A DNA stretch of 64,000 bases from SXOA01 sp046593355 (GTDB taxonomy: Bacteria > Planctomycetota > Planctomycetia > Pirellulales > Pirellulaceae), in contig JBKJNY010000045.1 of NCBI GenBank assembly GCA_046593355.1, positions 14,645 to 78,644 on the forward strand. The letters are read 5' to 3'. Made by a program: the position numbers and the translations under genes. Shown here one piece after another: positions 34,401 to 42,155 of the stretch (position 1 is the stretch's first letter; each line of letters opens with the position of its first letter). Under the pieces are notes generated by a model. It searched no databases and was not told the DNA's origin. It worked only from the letters and a program-made list of their open reading frames with translations.

Positions 34401-36920
34401 CGCGAGCGCCTGGAAATCAGCGAAATGGTCACGTTGGAAGAGGGGGGCAACATTGTCGAGCTGGAGGCCCGCAATCACAACGCACTCAAGGGTTTCGAAA
34501 ACTTCGAGACTTCGCGGGAACGGCGGACACTGAATTTCAGCAAAGCCGTCCAGCCGGGAATTGTCTCCGCCGCCATCAAGCCGCTCCAGGAAGGAGAGCC
34601 TGTGCAGACGTTGGGTCTGGAGGGGCCCCCCGCGATCGTGACTGTCGACAAGATTGAACTAAGCGGCGAACTGAAAGAGGTTGGGGGTGCCTTGGCCGTG
34701 GAGTCCAGCCTCGGCGGCCCGAGCGCGGACGTGAAGACGCTTCCCGCCGCTGCCGGAAAACCAGCCAAGTTCACCACCGGCGAAATCACGCTCAAACCGG
34801 GAATCCAGACGGTCATCCTCACTCGCAAGGCCGCTGCCGGCCTGCTGATTGAATCTGGAATCCAGGTCGACTATCGCCCGCCGCTGCCGGCGCTCGCCTT
34901 CGACGAGCCGAAAGCCGATCAGACGCTAATCGAAGGGCGCGACCCGCAAACGCTGGAGCTTTCCGCGAAATTCCCGAAAGCCCGCGAGCCCCATCCGTTC
35001 AAAGCGGCCATCCTGCTGAACGGCAAGCGGTCCAAAGTCGAACCGGCCATCGACCTGGAAGCCGGAACCATCAGCGCGAAAATCCCGCTGGAGCTGGGGG
35101 AAAACCAGGTGGCCCTCGAATTGACCAACGCCTGGAACCCGCCCAAGGTGCTCCCCGTCACCAAAGTCAGTTTCTTAACGCTTCCATCCGTGACGAAATT
35201 CGGCGAACTTCCCGATCCTCAGTCTCCCGTTGTCGATGTCGTTGTGTTCGGAAAATCCGCGCTGCCGATCACCCAGGTCGATGCCGCGGGAGTCCAGTTG
35301 CCAAAGAGCGCCGTCCGCTATGACCAGGGGACTGGCGAATGGCAGGGGACGATTAGGGATGTGGCCCTCAAGGGGGAAGCCTCCGAGATTGCCGTCCATG
35401 CCTGGAACGAGCATGGAAAATCGCTCGCTCCCGGCATCCTCAAGCTGCCCGCCTGGCGGCAGCCAGAACCTCCGCCCGTTGTCGAATTGGCGGCAGGCGG
35501 CAACACCACGAAAACACGTTATGAAATCCAGTTCACCGTCCGCTCCAAGAGCCGGCTCCGGTCGGTGAACATGCAGCACGACAAAGTTCCGGTCTACTAT
35601 GCCCCGAAGCTCAACGAGCTCAAATCCAACGCGGATGGGTGGTTCATCTACGAAGCCAAAGTCCCGGTCACCTTGAAGCCCGGGAACAACCGCTTTGAAG
35701 TCCTAGCGGCCAACGAAAGCGGCTCGCAATTTGACCAGTCGCTCGTCAACTACATCGACCCGCCGGCTCGCGTCGTAATCGACCGGCTCGTGACCGCCGA
35801 CTTGCCTACCGAGCAGCAATGCAAAGTCGTCACCAAGGGAGGGCGCGTCCAGGCGGACAAGTCATCCCCCACGGGAAAAATGATGGTCTACGGCCACGTC
35901 GAATGGTCAAAAACCGCCGACGAAGCGCTCACGCGGCGATTGCAACAAGTGCAAGTCTGGGTCAACGGATTTCAACAAGCTCCGGTCGTCATTTCCGCAC
36001 CAGGGAAAAATCTGACCAGCGAGTTTTCGGCTTTCATCGTGCTCAATCAAGCGAAAGCGAACCAGATCCAGTTTGCTCTCCCCGAATTGACCTCGGATTT
36101 GTCGACCGCGTTCGACATTTATGTCGATTGTGACAAGCCCGTCCGCGAGCAGCGGCTCCACCTCCTCGTGATTGGCGTCGGTGCTCCTGCGGGAAGCGAA
36201 GACGAGCTCGAGAAGCAGGTGCTGACGGCGATGAAAGCCCGCCGCAGCGGCCGCGAATACCGGACCTCCGCGTTCGACCGGCTGGCGATTTACGGCCCGT
36301 TGGTCGGTTCCGATATCACCCCCCAACAAGTCAGGAGCCAGCTCGCGATCATCAAGCTCAAGATCGACGACCTCTACCGGGCCAACCGCACGAGCGTGCG
36401 CCCCGCCAACGATGTGATCATGATCTATCTGCAAGGGGGCCGGCTGGTGCATGTGGACAAGGATTTCTTTGTCACCACCAGGCCCAGCACCGATCCTCGC
36501 ACTGCCCGGGCGCTCCAGGAGAAAGACCCGCGGATCTTCTTGGATGTTGCCGTCCGCAGCCGGACGCTGGCGGATTTTCTGACCCACACGACCGGCGCTC
36601 ACATCCTGCTGCTCGACGTGGCGGGAAGCCTGGAAGCCGACGCCGGCTCGAAGTGGCCGGAGCAATCGCGGGCCGCCATGCTCCGTTACACCTGGCTGAA
36701 GGACTCGGTGGTCCCGCCCAAGGCAAAACTGCTAGCAGCCCTTCCCGAGGCGATCCAAGCCACCGGAAAACTCCAGGAAATCGGCGAGCGGATCGAAAGC
36801 ATCCACTCCCGACTGGCCGCGGAATACCCTCAGTCCATTGCCTACAACCGCCGCGTGCCGGAAATCTTGCAAAGCTTGCTGCTAGGTGAGATTTCGGCGG
36901 AACCACCTACGCCACCCTAA
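31470..36920 (+). CDS. Giant exported WD40 protein with PDZ-like part and a pseudo-caspase domain
   Basis: A 1,816-residue protein with a Sec signal peptide (about 1-31, core VVVLATLVTLGFA). WD40 repeats: VTALAFSPDAQALYAGSWDK near 50, LRGHRGEVRSLTFAPSDAER near 165, and SSHAGLVRSLAFSTDTQLLV near 590. A PDZ-like part is near 630-690 (LKDGDVVLGRMVGNQLRPWE). Residues about 850-1,550 are long beta-sandwich-like repeats. The end (about 1,557-1,816) resembles a caspase-like fold: LHLLVIGVGAP, then NDVIMIYLQGGRLVHVD where GHG is expected, and HILLLDVAGSLEAD where D(A/T)C is expected. Both catalytic residues look replaced. It is divergent to the kinase. Confidence 0.7.
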   Translation: MSKNQVPCLRRFRGAVVVLATLVTLGFAQGADEGEPLLRLEAGGPTGYVTALAFSPDAQALYAGSWDKTVRVWRWNVAAGEYKLDPSAWRVPIGPGLDGAINAIAVSADGNWLAAAGRPVIRGSADFRSPGRILPTFGGMTDEMRLDEGTIHVFDTRTRVTHTLRGHRGEVRSLTFAPSDAERPLLLSAAREWNEPAGKFGGSVRLWDVVVKEPYVTGRLLPEPRHETWPKLAVRRTGAGTKALDVAIAWGDGIFRTWDVAGNRLAQAAEQGQFQDTVVFQESTGQFITGALADNGATRLRSWQSANGSLEPDAARSAELGRSEDAVSAPRALALASADPDAKPDLLVSVIHRHFVREPAKDQYEIWLLKIPVRGAEIQPIRLWSAGPPPRRLPVVATIPGGKHVAVTSGLEINVYAIVDLLAGRVRPQVLRSAGSSIGTVAFLEKEGAPLTLGLSERRGATPGSAAEFKAGDLVFDIEKTELADFAGDAGWKVAAPPAKGWRVEIQKREAAEAGAQPADKNTARQRLQVTENDERRGAIDLPSGHELTDYALAASREPPILAVASHHNGLPSLNLYNAATGQQVRQLSSHAGLVRSLAFSTDTQLLVSAADDQTVCIWRLADLDRIVGQRGLASGIAVRKTPDGLVVEVDETTALAAALKDGDVVLGRMVGNQLRPWETARDFYDTFWNATPGDTIQVRRSRGGALATAAVVVAQGADERKPLLSLFVTRAPAAKGRGWIGWSPLGPYQASGEDVEQHLGWHFNTGRPESPVAFAGAAQYREKYFRKGLLDSLIKTGLPPKVPDEAAKLPRPDLDLIVDGKDPQPLAGGIGGLVRFPPSRASLVVPDLASANIDKVELQVDDQPAMPLSRQEDGRTWAAELDLAAWKPGEHRIKATLFTREAMPQSFVEERRLRYQLPSPQLTVKNAKPTTAAEAVDQPQFAFSATVQPGVEGEMVDVVLRRRSGKDVAVVKEWSIRERLEISEMVTLEEGGNIVELEARNHNALKGFENFETSRERRTLNFSKAVQPGIVSAAIKPLQEGEPVQTLGLEGPPAIVTVDKIELSGELKEVGGALAVESSLGGPSADVKTLPAAAGKPAKFTTGEITLKPGIQTVILTRKAAAGLLIESGIQVDYRPPLPALAFDEPKADQTLIEGRDPQTLELSAKFPKAREPHPFKAAILLNGKRSKVEPAIDLEAGTISAKIPLELGENQVALELTNAWNPPKVLPVTKVSFLTLPSVTKFGELPDPQSPVVDVVVFGKSALPITQVDAAGVQLPKSAVRYDQGTGEWQGTIRDVALKGEASEIAVHAWNEHGKSLAPGILKLPAWRQPEPPPVVELAAGGNTTKTRYEIQFTVRSKSRLRSVNMQHDKVPVYYAPKLNELKSNADGWFIYEAKVPVTLKPGNNRFEVLAANESGSQFDQSLVNYIDPPARVVIDRLVTADLPTEQQCKVVTKGGRVQADKSSPTGKMMVYGHVEWSKTADEALTRRLQQVQVWVNGFQQAPVVISAPGKNLTSEFSAFIVLNQAKANQIQFALPELTSDLSTAFDIYVDCDKPVREQRLHLLVIGVGAPAGSEDELEKQVLTAMKARRSGREYRTSAFDRLAIYGPLVGSDITPQQVRSQLAIIKLKIDDLYRANRTSVRPANDVIMIYLQGGRLVHVDKDFFVTTRPSTDPRTARALQEKDPRIFLDVAVRSRTLADFLTHTTGAHILLLDVAGSLEADAGSKWPEQSRAAMLRYTWLKDSVVPPKAKLLAALPEAIQATGKLQEIGERIESIHSRLAAEYPQSIAYNRRVPEILQSLLLGEISAEPPTPP

Positions 36921-36984
36921 GCCGCCAAGAGGCTTGACACAGCGCTTTTGTAAAGACGGGGGCCTCATTTTCACAATAATTGAT

Positions 36985-37031
36985 AATCCCGGCGCAATCC
37001 CCGCGACGATTTCAAACAGATAAGGCTGGGA
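36985..37031 (+). promoter_or_regulatory. Leader motif shared with the second barrel gene
   Basis: A segment reading AATCCCGGCGCAATCCCC followed by GCGACGATTTCAAAC and AGATAAGGCTGGGA closely matches 38524-38570. The shared core GACGATTTCAAA starts at 37005, 95 bp before the chosen start. It may be a common promoter or mRNA leader. Confidence 0.4.
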
Positions 37032-37099
37032 GGCGGAAGCGGGGATGAACCTTTGAGGTTCGGCCTCCGCTCCAGATATGAGTGGATATGGAGGTTCCT

Positions 37100-38356
37100 G
37101 TGAATTCGAGCATACATCGCCCCACTGGAATTCTGCTGTTGGCGATAGCAGCCGGAGCTTGCTTCGCCGCCGGCCCCGCGCTCGCGCGTTCCCCCGCATG
37201 CTGCGAGCCGCTTCCGCCCAATTGCGCTGGGGATGGCACGTACGACCAGGCTTTGGCTGATGGAAGCGGAGATGCAATGGCGAACTCGCCGTATGACCTG
37301 GGCGAAGGCGCGCCCGCTCAATACGGCTCGGACCTGGCGATCAATTCCGCCCCGAATATGATCGGCGACCTGTTGAGTAGTGGAGGTTACATCCTCCTAT
37401 CGTCGAGCGACGAGCTCCTATCGTCGAGCGACGAGCTCTCAAACATCCCGATTGCCGGCGGCGACCGGAGGTTCAAAATCTCGGAAAACATGTCCCCCTT
37501 GCCCCGCGACCGCGTCTATTACGCTTTCAACGGCTTTCAGCAAGCCGCTCGCACCGTCGATGGCCGCGAGATTGACGTCAATCGCCACACCTTCGGCGCT
37601 GAAAAGACCTTCCTCGACCGTACCGCTTCGGTCGAATTCCGGATGCCCATCATTCAGGGCGCGAGCGCCGTACAGTCGTTCGACTTCAACCAGCAAAACG
37701 ACGACGGCGTCGAGTTCGGCAACATGACCATCATCCCCAAGATGATCCTCAGCGAAGGGGACAGTCATATCGTCTCCGCGGGGCTCGGAATCAACCTGCC
37801 GACCGCCCGCGAGGGGGCCCTCACTTTCACCGGCAATGTGGCCCAACGCTTCCTCACCATCAGAAACCAGTCCGTCCATCTCTCCCCCTTCCTGGGACTG
37901 CTGCTCCTCCCCGGCAGCAACACCTACGTCATCAGCTTTGCCCAGGTGGACTTTGACACGGCGGGAAACAACGTGACGGACGCCGCCGGAAACAACCTGG
38001 GAGTCTACCAGGATCAGAACTTGTTTCACTTCGACTTCGCCGTCGGACGGTATCTCTACCGCGACGACAGCGCGCGGCTGACGGGGATCGCCGCCCAGTT
38101 CGAGATCCACTACAGCTCCACGCTGCAAGACACCGATCAAATCAGCTTCGGCGGGGGGGAAATATTCAATCCCTTCAACCGCCTCGACCTGCTGGTGCTC
38201 ACGGGCGGACTCAACTTCCAATTTTGGAACACGTCCTGGCTGACCGTGGGCTGCGCGGTCCCCGTGCGCGGCTCGCACTACGACCGCATCTACGACATCA
38301 ATCCCGAGCGTCCCTTCGACGCCGAGGTGCAAGTCTTCTTCAACCGTTACTTCTAA
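37100..38356 (+). CDS. Exported beta-barrel-like outer membrane protein, copy 1
   Basis: A 418-residue exported protein. GTG 37100 is preferred because GGAGG (37090-37094) lies five bases upstream and a signal peptide follows at once (TGILLLAIAAGACFAAGPALA); in-frame starts at 37082 and 37088 are possible. The mature protein has many alternating-hydrophobicity strands (VSAGLGINLPTAREGALTF; FDFAVGRYLYRDDSARLTG) and ends in FFNRYF, a terminal aromatic typical of outer-membrane barrels. SPYDLGEGAPAQYGSDLAI near 70 is shared with the next gene. Function unknown; it may be a surface porin-like protein. Confidence 0.65.
   Translation: MNSSIHRPTGILLLAIAAGACFAAGPALARSPACCEPLPPNCAGDGTYDQALADGSGDAMANSPYDLGEGAPAQYGSDLAINSAPNMIGDLLSSGGYILLSSSDELLSSSDELSNIPIAGGDRRFKISENMSPLPRDRVYYAFNGFQQAARTVDGREIDVNRHTFGAEKTFLDRTASVEFRMPIIQGASAVQSFDFNQQNDDGVEFGNMTIIPKMILSEGDSHIVSAGLGINLPTAREGALTFTGNVAQRFLTIRNQSVHLSPFLGLLLLPGSNTYVISFAQVDFDTAGNNVTDAAGNNLGVYQDQNLFHFDFAVGRYLYRDDSARLTGIAAQFEIHYSSTLQDTDQISFGGGEIFNPFNRLDLLVLTGGLNFQFWNTSWLTVGCAVPVRGSHYDRIYDINPERPFDAEVQVFFNRYF
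37394..37435 (+). repeat. 21-bp perfect tandem duplication inside barrel gene 1
   Basis: CTCCTATCGTCGAGCGACGA plus one G occurs at 37394-37414 and again at 37415-37435. It adds seven residues in frame, giving LLSSSDELLSSSDEL. Confidence 0.9.
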
Positions 38357-38668
38357 CGACTGTGAGCCTAGTGGCTTGGCTATGAGCCTAGGGGCTTGTC
38401 CCCCAGGTCTGACCCTTGCTTGACCGCCTGTCGGACTTTGCGGACTAGGGCAACTTTTCCGGCTCCGTGGATGCCCAATTGCCCTATTTACCGTTCCCCG
38501 CGCTCTTTTTCGCATTTTCCGTAAACCCGGCACTTCGCGGGGGACGATTTCAAAACGGATAGGTGTGGGGCCGCGAACCTGTGGCGTGACGGCCAGAGGC
38601 TACCCGGCCATCGCCCCCGCACCTTGTCGCATTTGCCGGCCTCTCCACAACTGGATACGGAGATCCAT
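38357..38668. other. Gene-free spacer between the two barrel genes
   Basis: It holds a 16-bp direct repeat with one mismatch, TGAGCCTAGTGGCTTG at 38363-38378 and TGAGCCTAGGGGCTTG at 38383-38398, a short hairpin next to it (38387-38408), and the leader motif at 38524-38570. No gene is supported. Confidence 0.6.
38524..38570 (+). promoter_or_regulatory. Leader motif shared with the first barrel gene
   Basis: AACCCGGCACTTCGCGGGGG followed by ACGATTTCAAAACGGATAGG matches 36985-37031 in order and spacing. The core GACGATTTCAAA starts at 38543, 126 bp before the start codon. Confidence 0.4.
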
Positions 38669-39787
38669 ATGGTATCGCGCTTCGGAATGTTTCGCGGCCT
38701 CTGCCTCAGCATTGCGGCAGCCACGCTGAGCTCGGTCCCCACGCTTGCTCAGGCACAATCTGGGGATTGCTCTTGCCTCCCCCGCTGCCGGCTCTTCAAC
38801 CGCGGCTGCAACGATTGCGGCAACGGCTACGAGGCCGCCATGACCGACGGCATTGCCGCCAATGGTGATCCCAATACTCCCTTCGACCTCGGGGAAGGGG
38901 CACCGGCACAAACTGGTTCCGAACTCGCCATCCTCGAGAACCCCGGCGGCTATATCGATTCGGCCATCGTCGGCAATCAATTCCGGATGCGGTTCGACGC
39001 TGCCTATAATAACCCGATGCCTGACCGGGCCGAATTCTTCTACGCCCAGTGCGGCTGCTTCAACGGAGTCCCTGTTGCGAACTTTGCCCCCGGCCCGCCA
39101 CTTCCCGAGACCAGCGTCGACTACCAGGAATTCATTCCATATTTGGAACGGGCCTTCAGCACCCGCTTTTCGGCGTTCGTCGAAACGCCCATCCGTTTGA
39201 TCAATCCCGACGTCAACCAGAACGCCGGCGGGTGGGGGGATGTGAATGTCGGTTTTAAGTATGCCTTCATCGCCCATCCCGACGAATACCTCACCGCCCA
39301 GCTCCGCGTCTACACCCCGACCGGCCAACCTGAGCTCGGCCTGGGCACGGGACACGTCAGCATCGAGCCCTCCATCCTGTACTTCCGCCGCTACGACGAA
39401 AACTGGACCCTCCAGGCCGAGTTGCGGGACTGGATCCCGATTTCCAACTCCGTGACTCCCACGGGCGAGAACTTCGCCGGCAACGTCCTCCGCTACGGCG
39501 TCGGCCTGGGTTACGACATTTGGCTGTGCTGCGACGAATGCGAATCGCGGCGAATCACCCCCGTCGCCGAAGTCGTCGGCTGGACGATCCTCGACGGGTT
39601 TGGCTTTGACGGGAACAACCCGGCCGCCGGCCCGATCGACCAGTCTGGGGTCACCATCGTGAATGCGAAATTCGGCGTCCGTTACACCGTCAACGAGCAC
39701 AGCCTCTACGCCGGTTACGGCGTACCGGTGACGAATGCGGTCTGGTACGATAGCGTCTTCCGCCTGGAATACCGCCGGGCTTTTTAG
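38669..39787 (+). CDS. Exported beta-barrel-like outer membrane protein, copy 2
   Basis: A 372-residue paralogue of the previous gene. ATG 38669 starts a signal peptide (GLCLSIAAATLSSVPTLAQA) and has GGAGA just upstream. A Cys-rich stretch follows (GDCSCLPRCRLFNRGCNDCG). FDLGEGAPAQTGSELAI is shared with copy 1. The rest is strand-rich (VNVGFKYAFIAHPDEYLTAQ; LRVYTPTGQPELGLGTGHVS) and ends in FRLEYRRAF, again with a terminal aromatic. Two such genes in tandem with similar leaders suggest duplication and joint control. Confidence 0.68.
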   Translation: MVSRFGMFRGLCLSIAAATLSSVPTLAQAQSGDCSCLPRCRLFNRGCNDCGNGYEAAMTDGIAANGDPNTPFDLGEGAPAQTGSELAILENPGGYIDSAIVGNQFRMRFDAAYNNPMPDRAEFFYAQCGCFNGVPVANFAPGPPLPETSVDYQEFIPYLERAFSTRFSAFVETPIRLINPDVNQNAGGWGDVNVGFKYAFIAHPDEYLTAQLRVYTPTGQPELGLGTGHVSIEPSILYFRRYDENWTLQAELRDWIPISNSVTPTGENFAGNVLRYGVGLGYDIWLCCDECESRRITPVAEVVGWTILDGFGFDGNNPAAGPIDQSGVTIVNAKFGVRYTVNEHSLYAGYGVPVTNAVWYDSVFRLEYRRAF

Positions 39788-39816
39788 GGCCGCCACCCAT
39801 TGCGAACAGCTTTGAA

Positions 39817-40038
39817 ATGGAAATGACCATGCGATCACTACGAAACTGTTTGGCAGCAATTTTTTGCCTGAGCCTAGCTCTCACGAATCTCTCCTCGGCT
39901 CAGGCCGGGGTCATTCGCGCGGTCAAGGACAAGCACAAGGCGAACCCCAACACCTTACACGCCAAGGTCAAAGAGAATATCAAGGACCATAAGGCCTACA
40001 GCGGCCATCAGCCGATTCGACCCAGCAAGCGAAAATAA
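39817..40038 (+). CDS. Small exported basic protein
   Basis: A 73-residue protein with a clear signal peptide (LRNCLAAIFCLSLALTNLSSA) and a short Lys/His-rich mature part (AVKDKHKANPNTLHAKVKEN). In-frame ATGs at 39817, 39823 and 39829 are possible; the last gives the best signal-peptide start. It lies 29 bp after barrel gene 2 and may be cotranscribed. Function unknown. Confidence 0.6.
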   Translation: MEMTMRSLRNCLAAIFCLSLALTNLSSAQAGVIRAVKDKHKANPNTLHAKVKENIKDHKAYSGHQPIRPSKRK

Positions 40039-40525
40039 GCATCGGGACAGATGGTTTCGTGCAGGTAGTTCTCGACGTAGTTCTCGACGTAGTTCTCGAC
40101 GACGAATGAGATGACCTCGGCGTGCTGCAGATATCGCGAGTCAAAGCGATCGCGGACCGACCTTTGACCATCGCACAGTACAACCGCAATTCGCCATCAT
40201 AGATCCTTGCGGCCATTGGATCTGAAGTCGTTGGAAGTGGATTTGAACGGCCGTTTGTAACGTACCCAGCGGCACTTCCTATCGCTCAGATGCCCACGAA
40301 GATCGCCAAGGGGAAGGCTCGCCAAGGAGCGCTCGTAGGGTGAAAAACTCATGCGAGGTTTCGAGCGAGGATTTACGCGGTCAAGTGCCGGAAACGTGGA
40401 TCGAAGTGACGCTCGGCCGGGTGGTTGCCGGATAGCAAGAAGTTCTCAGGAGATGGTCAAAACGAGCAAAACTTCATGACTGCGCCGGGGCGAACGCAGA
40501 GGACCGGAGAATGGTGTACCACTCG
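40039..40525. other. Gene-free stretch between small secreted protein and transposase
   Basis: No supported gene on either strand. The only structure seen is the three-unit 12-bp repeat at 40065-40100. The DDE transposase gene ends at its right edge, so the left end of that insertion sequence is probably within 40,400-40,525; I could not find terminal inverted repeats. Confidence 0.55.
40065..40100. repeat. Three tandem copies of a 12-bp unit
   Basis: GTAGTTCTCGAC is repeated exactly three times (40065-40076, 40077-40088, 40089-40100). On the minus strand one frame reads VENYVENYVENY. No gene is supported here. Confidence 0.9.
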
Positions 40526-41605
40526 CTATGCGGCTCGGCGGTGATAGTACTTGAGCAGTCCGCCGAGGCGTTCGCCGCAAACAATCTCACCGGTGGTCTT
40601 GCCGACCGAATCATTGGGCTGGACGACCTTGTTGTCGAGCCCTTGATGTTTGCGCTCGGCATGAAAATGGGCCACGAAGTTTGTCACCGCGTGCCGGAAC
40701 ATCTTCTCGCCGAAGAAGATCATCCTGTTCAAACACTCTTCCTTGATCGACCGTACCCAGCGTTCCGCGAAAGAATTGAGATTAGGACTCTTCGGCGGCA
40801 GGCGGACAGGTTCTACGCCGGCAGTTTTCAAGATCTCCCGAAACTCGCTGGTGAACTTTCCGTCCCTGTCCATGAGCAGATGCGTACTCTCTTTCAGGAA
40901 TCCATCCTGGCAGTCGGTCAGGTTGCGGGCGACTTGCCGCTTCCAGGCCGAATCGGGAGACGTATTGATGCCGGCGATATGGACGCGGCGAGTGGCGATC
41001 TCCATGACGAACAAGACGTAGAACGTGACCAGGCCGCCGAGCGTCCAGACTTCCGTGGTAAAGAAATCGCAGGCGGCGATCGTCCCGGTGTGCGACCGGA
41101 GGAATTCCGCCCAGGTGGTTCGCTCGGTGCGAACGGGGGCATGTTCAATGCCGTGCTCCTTCAAGACATTTTTCACGGTCGTGTCGCTGATTTCGTGGCC
41201 GAAGTTTGCGAGCATCCCTTGGATCTTGTCGAACCCGACGCCGGGATTTTCCTGGGCCAGCTTGACTACCAGGTCGGCAATTTCCTGGCTGGCCGGAGGC
41301 CGACCGGGGCTCTTGCGCTCGAAGGTCCATTTTGGGGCGATGAGTTCCCGGTGCCAGCGACGGAACGTGTCGGGCGTCACGAGGCTGCCGATCTCCAGGA
41401 GCCCCTTCCGCCCGACTTCCTTCCCTTTGGCAGCGAGGCGGCGTCGCTGGTCGTCGGTGAACCGCAGCCGCTTGCTGCCGAGCATCTCGCGCGCGACTGC
41501 CAATTCCGTCTGCACATACTCCAGTCGCTGATGTTGCTCACGATGAATCCAGCCGGCCAGGCAGGCGAGCAGAAAGTGCCAAGCGGGGAAAGAAGGAATG
41601 GACAT
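40526..41605 (-). CDS. DDE integrase/transposase (IS3/IS481-like)
   Basis: A 359-residue transposase. The N-terminal helix-turn-helix part (about 75-150) includes TPDTFRRWHRELIAPKW and GFDKIQGMLANFGHEISDTT. The integrase core carries Asp180 (TIAACDFFTTEVW), Asp246 (HLLMDRDGKFTSEF) and Glu281 (PNLNSFAERWVRSIKEECLN), with D-to-E spacing of 35 as expected for the DDE fold. The reading frame is intact. No flanking inverted repeats or target duplication could be seen, so its boundaries and family are uncertain. Confidence 0.88.
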   Translation of the reverse strand: MSIPSFPAWHFLLACLAGWIHREQHQRLEYVQTELAVAREMLGSKRLRFTDDQRRRLAAKGKEVGRKGLLEIGSLVTPDTFRRWHRELIAPKWTFERKSPGRPPASQEIADLVVKLAQENPGVGFDKIQGMLANFGHEISDTTVKNVLKEHGIEHAPVRTERTTWAEFLRSHTGTIAACDFFTTEVWTLGGLVTFYVLFVMEIATRRVHIAGINTSPDSAWKRQVARNLTDCQDGFLKESTHLLMDRDGKFTSEFREILKTAGVEPVRLPPKSPNLNSFAERWVRSIKEECLNRMIFFGEKMFRHAVTNFVAHFHAERKHQGLDNKVVQPNDSVGKTTGEIVCGERLGGLLKYYHRRAA

Positions 41606-41941
41606 TGGAGGAAAGGAGTCGGGAGCCGCAAAAGGATGCCGTCATTTTTGGACGTCGCCAGTGTCGCCGCACCCTGGTTGGTTCCGATTGGCCAGCGCTG
41701 GGGACGGCAGTGTAAACTCGGCTTTGGGGCTGAAGGGAGACAAAACAGAAAAGAGACTTGTGCGTCAGCGAGTCCCTAAAGCCACCCCTCTCTTTTTTCT
41801 TCGTACTTCCGGTACTCTGCAGTTGACACTCAACTACCCGAAACAGACTTCGCTCATCGAATACTACAGAGAAGGTTTTTGTAGCGGATTTTGTAGTGGC
41901 GCGGCTTGATTAGTGGGGAAAAATGCGTAAGATGATGGACG

Positions 41942-41979
41942 AACCGCAAGCGGCCTAAACCGTTACACCGCTTGCGGTT
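41942..41979. repeat. Palindromic hairpin, 12-bp arms
   Basis: AACCGCAAGCGG (41942-41953) is matched by CCGCTTGCGGTT (41968-41979) with a 14-base loop. It may be a dispersed intergenic repeat. Confidence 0.75.
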
Positions 41980-42053
41980 ACTCAAACGGGCAGCAAATTG
42001 GCGGCGCGGATTCAGGGTATCCTGTCCTCTCCGCTTGCATTCTTAGGCTAAAG

Positions 42054-42090
42054 CGCTAAGTCGTTCCGGGTGAACGACTTAGCGTTTTTT
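42054..42090 (+). terminator. Rho-independent terminator upstream of the recombinase
   Basis: CGCTAAGTCGTTC (42054-42066) pairs perfectly with GAACGACTTAGCG (42072-42084), loop CGGGT, then six T residues. It would block read-through into the recombinase from the left. Confidence 0.88.
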
Positions 42091-42110
42091 CTGCGCCTCC
42101 AAAAAGCCTC

Positions 42111-42146
42111 CCTGGTGCACGTTTGGTGCACACCGCGTGCACCAGG
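42111..42146 (+). promoter_or_regulatory. Inverted repeat that can mask the recombinase ribosome site
   Basis: CCTGGTGCAC (42111-42120) pairs with GTGCACCAGG (42137-42146). The right arm overlaps the AGGAG ribosome site (42144-42148) of the recombinase ATG at 42156. A third GGTGCAC copy lies in the loop. It may be an RNA switch or a recombinase/regulator binding site. Confidence 0.5.
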
Positions 42147-42155
42147 AGCACGTCC

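Larger units (their letters stand above)
41606..42155. other. Spacer between transposase and tyrosine recombinase
   Basis: No supported gene. It contains a 12-bp-arm hairpin at 41942-41979, a terminator at 42054-42090 and an inverted repeat at 42111-42146 just before the recombinase start. An attachment site could lie here, but no tRNA or tmRNA end was recognised. Confidence 0.6.

Noticed and set aside
36934..36956. TTGACA as a -35 box before barrel gene 1
   Set aside because: No matching -10 hexamer is found 16-18 bases downstream; the sequence there is a G-run.
40511..41779. 422-codon plus-strand frame
   Set aside because: Shadow of the DDE transposase on the minus strand, which has the complete D-D-E triad.
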